The notes under the pieces were generated by a model that saw only the letters and a program-made list of their open reading frames with translations, was not told where the DNA came from and did not search any database. A DNA stretch of 10,488 bases from Baffinella frigidus. Lineage: Eukaryota > Cryptophyceae > Cryptomonadales > Baffinellaceae. This document shows, in pieces, positions 1 to 9,100 of the stretch. Location: NCBI GenBank assembly GCA_026770585.1, contig MU646797.1, positions 130,199-140,686 on the forward strand, written 5' to 3'. A program made the position numbers and the translations under genes. How positions within the stretch are numbered: position 1 is the stretch's first letter; every line of letters begins with the position of its first letter.

Positions 1-74
1 CCTCTCAAAGTCCCTCTAAAACCTCTGAACCCTCTGCAACGACCTCTAACCCCCCCCCCCCTCCAAAAAAAAAG

Positions 75-152
75 GACAAGAAGAAGCAGACGGGGATCGT
101 CTACTGCCTCTCGAAGTTCCGCTGCGACGACCTCTCCGAGCAGCTCAAGAAG
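75..152 (+). CDS. RECQ: RecQ exon 1 of window (start of RecA lobe 2)
   Basis: Codes for QTGIVYCLSKFRCDDLSEQ and LKK, the family's (S/T)GIIYCLS block that opens the second RecA-like lobe. It ends in phase 0 at AAG|GTCCCA. The 5' edge is uncertain. Acceptors are possible at AAAG (74), ACAAG (80) or GCAG (89). The last gives the usual CAG ending and starts the exon at 90; the first adds a lysine-rich stretch. A C12-13 tract lies just upstream. A 126-bp MITE begins only three bases into the following intron. Confidence 0.88.
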
Positions 153-3100
153 GTCCCACGCCAGATTCTTGGAAGGGGTTGCCAAAAGTCGATTTTCCCT
201 CAAGGCAGTGGTTTTCAAAAGTTGCAAACCCTATCCTGATAGGGTTTAAACAATTGAACCCCCACCTGCAATCTGGCGTGGTCTAGCTCTGCCCTGGATT
301 TTATTCTGGCTCAACCTTGAAAAAATTTAAGAGCAGAAATCCACTGTTACCTAAAGTTATCAGAGGTTCCACTTTTGCTTTGAGACGTCCCACTCTCGAC
401 TTTTGTCTCGGCGAGCAGCGCTCTTCAAGAGTAGTCCAGAAATCCAGCTCAAGAAGGTGCCGCCTCCTTGACCCGAAACCCTGGACCCGAACCACCACGA
501 CCAGCCCTACCACACTGCGGACTTCCAAGGGATTTTGAATAACCCCGAAGCGATAAGACCTGGGACCCTACGGTAGGCAACCCGTAGGGACATAGGGGGG
601 TTCCTACGGGTAAGGTAACGTCAACTCGGGCACTGAGTGCCCAAAAATCCCTTCGTAGCCCTCTGTGTGGAAGAGGGAGGCGGAACATTCCGGGTTCGGG
701 CCTCTTGATTCGTACCACGCCAGAAAGCTCGACACATCCACTTTTGACATCTTTCAAAGCAAACCCGAAGGATTCTAAAGTCACTTTAGCCGGATCTGGC
801 TCAGATACGACAGTCAATACTCTCGAGCCCTCTGGCGTGGTGATGGCACCCCATCGTGAATTCGTGAATAGAGTGTGGGCCGACTCTGGTGAAATTGTGT
901 ATTGTGTGTGAGCCGAGTGCGTCACACCAAAGCACTGCACCCGAGTGGCCTGCGCGGTCGTGCTTGGCTGGATTCTGCTCTGTATCACGCAGGACTTCGT
1001 GATGTCATGGGCATCTATTTTTCACTTTTATTTATTGATTCTAGTTTTCTTTTTCTTTATTCATTCTAATTTTATTATTATTCATTTATTCTAAATTTTG
1101 TTTGTTTGTTTTCCAGGAGGGGATCAATGCTGCGCCGTACCACGCGGGGCTCGACGACACCACCCGCAGGCGCTTGCCTAAACCCTCAACCTCAAACCCT
1201 AAACCCTAGACCCTAGACCCTAGACCCTAGACCCTAGACCCTAGACCCTAGACCCTAGAACTTAAAATCCCAAACCCTCGACCCTAGGCACGCGCCGACC
1301 CTAAACCCTAGACCCTAGACCCTAGAACTTAACTCCCAAACCCTAGGCGCGCGCTGTCACCTACAGACCCGTAGCCCCACGCCGCATGCACGTCAGCCGC
1401 AGTTTAATAGGGCAACGGCCTGAAAATGGGGTAGTTAGGCCTACGGGATTGCCTGGGACCTCCTACCGTAGGCCGAGACTTTTTGGTCCTGGGATCCCTC
1501 GGCCTACGGTAGGAGGTCCTAGGCAATGCCGTATGCCTAACTACCCCATTTTCAGGACGTTAGCCTATGAGTGTGGCCCAAGACCCCCAACGCCGACCCC
1601 CCTAACTACCCCATTGTTAGGCCGTTGCCCTATTAAGTTGCAGGCTCGCCCCGCCACTTTTATCTACATCTATTATACTGTGTGGGGTAACGTCTGTACC
1701 AGGAAAGGGATGTATAACAGATATAGAGACTGTGCATCTGCGAATAGACGCGGGGCTTGACGACAACATCCGCAGGCGCTTGCCCACACCCCAAACCTCA
1801 AACTCTAAACTTTGAATCCTAAACCCTAAACCCTAAACCCTAAACCTCAAACCCTAAACCCTAGACCCTAGACCCTAGACCTTAAAATCCCAAAAACCCT
1901 AGACCGCAGGCGCCCCCCGCCACTTTAATGGTTTCCGTACCACACGGTGGACTACGGACCTTTCATCAAAAGTCAACTTGCCTTGAGGTAATTAACTTTA
2001 GGGATTTTCTGGTGCAGATCTGGTCACGTTACCCCCCAGAATCTGGGGTCAACGAAACCCTCGTAGCTCACCGTGTGGGGTACCAGGAAAAGGGCCTTGC
2101 AAGATTCTTGGACTGACTGTGTCCATCTATTCACCCATATAGGAAATTTCTAGGTCCCTAGGGATTTCCTACTGTAGGGTCCTACGGAAGGTTCACTGAT
2201 GAACTTTTGCGATCGCCGAATTCGGCCACACGATTCCGGTTAGGTCAGGCCTGCGATCTTGCGTTGGGTGTATAATAGCTGCAGAGACCGTAAAACTACA
2301 AATAGAGCCCTTCCCACTTCCATCAAACGTTTGCTGAGCGGGGCGCACGCGGCCGGGTTTGGGATCCAGAGTATTCCCTGAACCCTACTCCCTTACCCCT
2401 AAACCCTAAACCCTGGTGTGCAGGTTGAACCAGCAACGGTGGAGCGACGACAAGATTGACGTCGTCGTCGCAACCATCGCGTGAGCACCCTACTGGACCG
2501 CCCAACCCCGCTTTTTGATTCCCAGAACGGCTGTAAGCACACAGTGGCCGTCGAAGAGATGTTGAACAACCAGCGTTACGACCTACGACCCTACGCTAGG
2601 CAACCCGTAGGGGCATAGGGGGCAACAGTGGAGCGACGACAAGATTGACGTCGTCGTAGCGACCATCGCGTGGGCACCCTAAACCCTAAAATCTAAACCC
2701 TCAACCCTAAGTCCTCAACCTTGAACCCTGAACCCTGAACCCTGAACCCTGAACCCTGAACCCTAAATCCTGAACCCTGAACCCTGCACCCTGCACCCTG
2801 CACCCTGCACCCTGCACCCTGCACCCTGCACCCTGAACCCTGAACCCTGCACCCTGCACCCTGAACCCTGCACCCTGAACCCTGAACCCTGCACCCTGAA
2901 CCCTGAACCCTGCACCCTGCACCCTGCACCCTGCACCCTGCACCCTGCACCCTGCACCCTGAACCCTGAATTGGACTCACGTCGCGTCCCACTGACCATC
3001 GCGTGAGCACCCTACTAGACCTCCCAAACCCGCGTTTTGATTCCCAGCACGGCTGTAACGTGACCCAATTATCGCAAATTTTGGGGGTTTGAGTGCCGCG

Positions 3101-6100
3101 ATCCATGAAGCGGTGCGGTTTGGGGCATTCGATCTACCCCCTCCAGCAGTCTGGCGTGGCTGAACCCTCAACCCGAAACCAGGTAAAGCGATGACAAGGC
3201 TAAGACAAGAGCAAATTTCACCCTTGCGATAGCGCATAACGGTGCTTAAAATTGAATCTGATTCCGCGCTAAATTACGTTGATTTCGCATTGAATTTCGC
3301 TGGTTCTGCTGAAACCTGAACCCTCCAAGCCAGAGTCCTGGAAGGGGTCGCCAAAAGTCAATTCGTCCCTGGGTGCTGTGTTGAAAGTCATCATCGTCTT
3401 TGAAGACGGATTCAAAGCGATCTACCCCCTCCAGCAGTCTGGCGTGGCCCTCGTCTCCGTTCTACAACAACGTGTAGTGTGTGAGAGAACTCCAGATCCT
3501 TGTAGTACCAAAAACACCGCAGGGGGTCTTAGAATGTGGTCATGCTGGTCGTGTAATCAATAAATTCTCGCTGAATCCTCAACCCGAAACCAGGTTTGGG
3601 ATGGGCATCAACAAGCCGGACGTTCGCTACGTCATCCAGTGCGAAACCCCAAACCCCAAACCCCAAACCCCAAATCCTGAATCCCGAATCCCGAAAACCA
3701 AACCCCAAGCCCGGAAACCTCAAACCCCAAACCTGAATCCCGAATCCCGAATCCCGAAACCCGCAACCCGAATCCCGCAACCCTGAACCCGAAACCCAAA
3801 ACCCGAAACCCGAAACCCGAAACCCCCCAAACCCGAAACTCTGAACCCTCCTAAACCCTCAACCATGAACCCCAAAACCTGAACCCTGAACCCAGCACCG
3901 TGAACCCTGAGCCCTGGACTGGACCTCAACCAGTCATCCAGTGTGACTCCCCTAAACCCCAAACCCTAAACCCCAATTCCGAATTCCCAATCCCCAAAGT
4001 CCGCAACCCTTGCACAGCGAGAGCATGCCAAAGTCGATGGAGGGGGTTGATTCAATTGGAAGCGTACCAGGGTACGCGTGTTGACTTTTGAAAACCACTG
4101 CCTTGAGGGGACATTTCGACTTTTCAGGACCCCTTCCCAGACTCTGGCTTTGATAAATCCTGAACCCTCATCACCAAACTCCCGAACCCTTGCCCAGTGA
4201 GAGCATGCCAAAGTCGATGGAGGGGTACTATCAGGAGTCGGGGCGCGCTGGGCGAGACGGCAAGGTCAAACCCTCCTCCTCCTCTGCATCCTCATCCTCA
4301 TCCTCTTCCTCTTCCTCTCTTCCTCCTCCTCCTCCTCCTCCTCTCTCCCTTGCACATCGAAAGCATGCCAGAAGTTGGGGCGCGCTGGGCGAGACGGGAA
4401 GGTCAAACCCTAAGCCCTGACTGGTATAAGGATGACACCCAAACCCTAACCCCTGACTGGTGTAAGGATTACGATTTAGGGTGCGCGCCTCAAGAGTCGG
4501 GGCGCGCTGGGCGAGACGGGAAGGTTCACCCGAACCCTCAACTTTCAATAGTTTCGGGCTCAAACAGCTAACCCCTGAATAGTTCAGGGTCCAAAAAATA
4601 ACCCCTGAATGGTTTAGGGTGTAAGGTTTTGAATTTAGGGTGCGCGCCTTGCGTGTCTGAACCCTGAACCCTGAACCCTAAACCTTAAACCCTGAATCCT
4701 GAACCCTGCACTCTGAACCCTCAACCCTCAACCCTAAACCCTAAACTCTAAACTCGAATGCCTGAATCCTAAACCCTGAACCCTGTACCCTGAACCCTGA
4801 ACCCTAAACCCTGAACCCTACACCCTGTACTCTAAACCTCGAACCCTGCACCGTAACCCCTAAACCCTAAACCCTAAGCCCTAACCCCCAACCCCTAACT
4901 AAACCCTGGACCGTAAACCCCAAACCCTCACTGCGCAGCCTGCCAAGTGCATCCTATACTACTCGTACTCGGACAAGGTCACGCACGAGAGCATGGCGGT
5001 CAACGACTATGAGCAAAAGGTGCCTACCCACCCTACCCTACCCTACCCTACCGACTATGGTGAAATGGTGTATTGTGCGTGAGCCGAGCGCGTCCACCCT
5101 TAATGCATGGCTCGCGCAGGTGCCCCCACTTAGCATTAGACTCAATTCCTCCCAAGTGGATTAGGTACCACTTCCTTCCAAGTGGGTTAGGTACCACTAA
5201 TCCACCCACTTAGCTATATTTCTCCACCCTAAACCCTATACCCTAAACCAGAGGCCATAAGCCATGAACACTCAACCCGACAACCTGCATGGTGCATTTC
5301 ACAGAGTTGTCCATATGCAAGGTTTTTGGTACCCACTTAGCAGCCACCGGGGCCTCTGATGATATGTCCATCTAAACGATGCTGGTACAAATTGCAATTC
5401 ATTTCAGGGTAAGGGGCGTGAAATGATCCCCGGAAATCCGGGGAAGATAGAATACGGGCGCTACTAAGTGGGAGGAGTGGAGCCTTTTGCCCCAGCAACA
5501 TTAGAGTTCTTTGCCCGGATCGTCGAGGAAACAAAACTACCCTTATCCGGGGAAAGCTATTTTCTTTCATTTGATTGCAATGAAAATTACTACACAATTG
5601 GTTCTTACTAGTAATATTAAATCATTCGTGCAGTAATTTTCATTGGAATCAAATGAAACAAAAATAGGTTTCCCCGGATAAACCCGCCCCAACGAGATTT
5701 AGCTTTGGCGGCAGGCTTGAACCTGTAAGGTTTTACAATATCCGGATATCGTGCGTCGTTACGCTTGGGAACACTGTATCCACACAGCGGACTTCGAAGG
5801 CGTTTTGAATAGCCCATACGCGAAAGGACCTAAGACCCTACGGTAGGCAATCCGTAGGGACATAGGAGGGGTTCCTACGGATAAGGTAACGGAAACTCGG
5901 GCATTTTCTGCCCGGAAATCCCTTCGTAGCCCGCTGTGTGGCATATCCCACACGAGGCTATCCATGCGAACAGAATAAAAGGACATTTTGAAATTTATGG
6001 GGAAATGATCACGTTTCCGTACGGATGTCCGTACGGAAACGTGATCAAATGCTGACTTTTGGCGTGTTTCCTGGGCAATAGTCCAATAATTAACTTATGA

Positions 6101-9100
6101 ATCTGTTCTCATGGATAGCCTCGTGTGATCCGCTGACAAGCATCATCCTCACGTTGCAGGGGAGGTCTCAGCAGGCGCAGAAAAACCTGGAGAGAACCCG
6201 CGAGAACCTCAACTCAATGGTGCGCCCTCCACCACCCTTGAGAGGACTTGTGGCCAATCCCGAATAACCCTTTATCTCAAAAGTTGACATGATTTATACC
6301 ACTAAAATACATATTAGACCTTTTTGTACCAGATCCATTCATCACGGGGCAGCCGCATTGCGGCCGCATCTCAAGGGGAGTTGACTTAAGAATGCTCAAA
6401 ATGCCATAATGTTCCATCCAGGGTGGCCTTGAAAGCTCAACCCTGAACCATGCATCCTGAACCCTAAACTGTCAACCCTGACCCTGAACTCTGAACCCTC
6501 ATTGGCCGGTGAAGGAGTGCGGGGCGTAGGATCCACCCGAGAATGCTAGAGAGGCCTATTTAAAACCAATGTGCTTTTAAAAGTGGGCATTTTTGTAGTA
6601 ACTTTCGTTGATTGGTCGCGTAACTAGCCATATATTGGCCAGTCACGAGGTTGGAACAACTTATCCTGGTACAAATATTTACAGCCCCACATATGAATAG
6701 GACCCTCCAGCATTCTCGTGTGGTCCACCCCAGGCCGACCCTGGCCTTTTCTCAAATGTTGGTTTTACGATCGCGGCTGGTGGGGTTGCATACATGGCGG
6801 GAGTGTTACGTGACCAAATTTACACCAGATTTTTAGGTTAATTATCTCTGGGCAAGTTGACTTTTGTTGAAAGGCCCGTAGTCCACCGTGTGGATGGCGG
6901 CCGTGCTGGCAGTGATCGAGGTGTGCCTCTCTTCTCTGGCGCGTTCTCTCTTGTCGGTTCATTCCCACCCTCCGGGCTGGTTTCGGGCAGCTTGAACCCT
7001 CTGATCTCGTCCCACCTCTCCCCTGGCTCGATACCGCTCGGACCGGGGGGGGGGGCGAGGTTTATTAAGTTGGCATACACGACCGCGGTATGGAGCCAGG
7101 GGAGAGGTGGGACGAAATCAGAGGGCTCTAGCTGGCGTGTGCCACACAGCGGACTACAAAGGGATTTCGTGAACAACCACCCTACTGGATGATTTCAGGT
7201 GAGCTACTGCAACAACAGCCGCAAGTGCCGCCGGAGGCTGCAACTTCTTGACTGTTCATTAGGATTTAGGGTGCGCGCCTCGCGTTTGAGAACCCTAAAC
7301 CTTAGACCCTAAACCCTATGGGTGAGCTACGAATGCCGCCGGGGGCTGGTGGGGGTGCATACGTGGCGGCCATGTTGGTTCGTGGACTGAGAGAGACAGA
7401 CCCGTTTTACTTCCGACGCGTTCTTGAAGAGATGTATACCTTGATACTATCAAGGTATGTATGTCTCATCTCTAACGCATTCTCTCCGGACGGGTCAGAT
7501 GAGCGTAGCTCTGCGACAGTAACTACGAGTGCCGCCGGAGGCTGGTGGGGGCGCGTTCCTGTCAGGGGTAGTCGAAAGAGACAGGAACTGACCCTCGATT
7601 TGCCTGGTGCTGGTTACCTGACCATACATACCTCTTCTCTGACTCTTGACGGTTCTCTCCTGGCGGTTCAGGTGAGCTGCTGCGACGACAGCTGTTGTCA
7701 CTCGTAGTGAGTGCCGCCGCCGGCTGCAGTCGTTGGTGGCTGTACTGGCCTGAACCGTAAGCGTTAAAAGGGGGGGGGGGGGCTTGACGGTTCATTAGGA
7801 CCTAGGCGGTTCATTAGAAAGAAGAAGGAGCTCCTTGACGGTTCATTCAGATCTAGGGTGTGCGCTTCTCGATTCGGAACCCTAAACCTTAAAACCCTCA
7901 ACCCTATAGGTGAGCTACTGCGACAACAGCTACGAGTGCCGCCGGCGGCTGCAGCTCCTGTACTTTGGGGAGGACTTCAAAGCTTCACTTTGCAACAGTA
8001 ACCCCCCACACACACTCACACGATGGATTACGGAACTTTCATCGAAAGTCAACTTGCCCCGACGCAATTAATTCAAGGCCTATATCTGGTGCAAATTTGG
8101 TCACGTTATCGCTAAATTTAGCGGTCCCGAAACCTTCGTGGCCCACCGAGTGGATGTTGTCGGAGTTCTCCTCGCACCCAAGGTATATCGGGGTTCTCCT
8201 CCTACCAACACTCGTCGGGGCCCCCGACGAATTGTGATTCAGAGGCTATTCAGAGGTCTTGATGCAAGTGCGTGCCATGCAGCGTCAGAACTTTGGGAAC
8301 TTCAACACTGCGCTTTGCAACAGTACGTGCCCCATCGCCCGCACGATTTCATAGGAAAACTGATTTAATCGAGGAAAAAATCGGCAATGAAATTTACTGC
8401 ACATCACGATTTTTACTAGTGATATTGAAGCAAACGTGTAGTAATTTTTATTGAAATCTACTGTCTTAAAATAAATCAGTTTGACATTCTACGCGGAAGA
8501 GATTGTAGCTCCAGTACTTCGGGGAGAACTTCATCGCTGCGCCCCATCGCCCGCACGATTTAATCTTGATGGTAGTATGTGCCATGCAGCTCCAGTACTT
8601 CGGGGAGAACTTCTACGCTGCTCTTTGCAGCAGTACGTGCCCCATCGCCCGCACGATTTAATCTCCGCAAAAGTACAAAATAATTGTTTTTGGGCAACGA
8701 TATTTACTACACGATTGGGTCATACTAGTAATAGTAAAGTATTTTTGTAGTCAATTTTGTTGCGCTCGAAAAACAAAATTAGCATTTTGCAAAGATGGGA
8801 TTCTACGCAGAAGGACTAGAAGTAATTCGGGGATTGCGGTCAGTTCCCACATTATACCATGCATCGGCCACTTTTGGAGATAATTTAAGGATTCCTGAGG
8901 TAAATTGATTTTTGGAATGTAAAGGAAATCCGATAGCGTTTGAAGGATAATTCCATCCACGCGGTGGACTACGAACCTTTCATCAAAGGTCAACTTACCT
9001 GAAGACAATTAACTTGAGGATTTTTCTAATGCAAATTGGTCACGTAACACCCCGGAATCCGGGGTCATCGAAACCCTCGTAGCCCACCGTGTGCAAGGGC

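Larger units (their letters stand above)
153..1116 (+). other. Intron 1 (964 bp)
   Basis: GTCCCA...TTTTCCAG. It holds a C-family MITE right at the donor (156-281), a dispersed 47-bp repeat (345-391), an echo of the exon 1 donor edge (446-459), an A'-family MITE (510-670), a second C-family MITE (715-840) and a 43-bp repeat shared with intron 6 (881-923). It ends with an AT-rich, T-rich tract (about 1015-1115) that is a classic polypyrimidine acceptor, unlike the telomere-like ends of most other introns here. Confidence 0.8.
1170..2423 (+). other. Intron 2 (1254 bp), probable GC-AG intron
   Basis: GCGCTT...GTGTGCAG. It contains two CCCTAAA/CCCTAGA tracts, the nested foldback 1404-1636, a partial exon 2 copy (1748-1784) and A-family MITE 1940-2078. 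It also has an AGGAAATTTCTAGG-type hairpin at 2141-2170. Of 2171-2376 only the AT- and GC-mixed unique sequence is seen. Confidence 0.75.
2481..3593 (+). other. Intron 3 (1113 bp) as drawn from exon 3
   Basis: Contains exon copy 3b (2619-2669), the long CCCTGAA/CCCTGCA tract (2676-2979), exon copy 3c with about 60 bp of donor-side intron (2980-3060), a solo C-family end (3127-3159), a copy of the intron's own acceptor edge (about 3160-3183) and C-family MITE 3325-3447. 3184-3324 holds nothing recognisable. It ends CCTCAACCCGAAACCAG. Confidence 0.75.
3639..4197 (+). other. Intron 4 (559 bp)
   Basis: Mostly CCCCAAA/CCCGAAA/CCCTGAA heptamers (3645-3975). It also has echoes of the exon 4 donor edge (3932-3948) and the exon 5 acceptor edge (4003-4044), a GCGTACC-ag-GGTACGC hairpin (4062-4077) and an inverted C-family fragment (4081-4151). 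Confidence 0.8.
4265..4938 (+). other. Intron 5 (674 bp)
   Basis: Starts with a CCT/TCC microsatellite (4267-4350), then exon 5 copies (4347-4401, 4489-4523), small repeated units ACCCCTGACTGGTRTAAGGA and ACCCCTGAATAGTTCAGGGT (4427-4620), and a CCCTGAA/CCCTAAA tract to the acceptor CACTGCGCAG. Confidence 0.8.
5020..6159 (+). other. Intron 6 (1140 bp)
   Basis: Starts GTGCCTACCCACCCTACCC. It holds the 43-bp repeat (5052-5094), an AAGTGGRTTAGGTACCAC direct/inverted repeat cluster (about 5155-5215), a CCCACTTAGC element (5332-5472), an E-family foldback (5543-5681), A'-family MITE (5780-5941) and the D element (5949-6127). It ends ACGTTGCAG. It has the least telomere-like sequence of all introns here. 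Confidence 0.8.
6220..7909 (+). other. Intron 7 as drawn to the complete exon 8 copy (1690 bp)
   Basis: If the upstream copy at 7199 were used, the intron would be 979 bp. It holds a weak CCCTGAA patch (6437-6500), a CCACNCGAGAATGC-end element (6533-6723), an inverted truncated A-family MITE (about 6806-6895), a 52-bp-arm foldback (6986-7136), an A'-family end (7142-7168), and exon 8 copies 8a-8d. In 6238-6436 only a small GCCGCATTGCGGC hairpin (6354-6366) was noted. Confidence 0.7.

Noticed and set aside
2693-3106. Long open frames on the reverse strand with GAGCRVQ / GFRVQ repeats
   Set aside because: They are readings of the CCCTGAA/CCCTGCA heptamer array in all frames. A 7-bp period with no stop gives open frames automatically.
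3529-3962. Reverse-strand frames rich in GFGFRDSG
   Set aside because: Translation of CCCGAAA/CCCCAAA repeats; they overlap RecQ exon 4 on the opposite strand.
1180-4930. True telomere or subtelomere end
   Set aside because: The tracts are degenerate, interrupted, and lie between exons of one continuous gene, so they are intronic telomere-like repeats.
5052-5070. Echo of the exon 6 donor edge (CGACTATGGTGAAATGGTG)
   Set aside because: The same sequence is part of a 43-bp repeat also found in intron 1, and the match to exon 6 is weak outside CGACTATG.
7199-7253. 8a as the main exon 8
   Set aside because: The acceptor is good and the residues fit, but YFGE and the second zinc Cys are missing and no GT restores the frame to exon 9.
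7318-7707. 129-codon open frame starting MGELRMPPGAGG
   Set aside because: It covers exon copies 8b and 8c, foldback arms and intron sequence in one frame. It has no recognisable domain and crosses obvious duplications.
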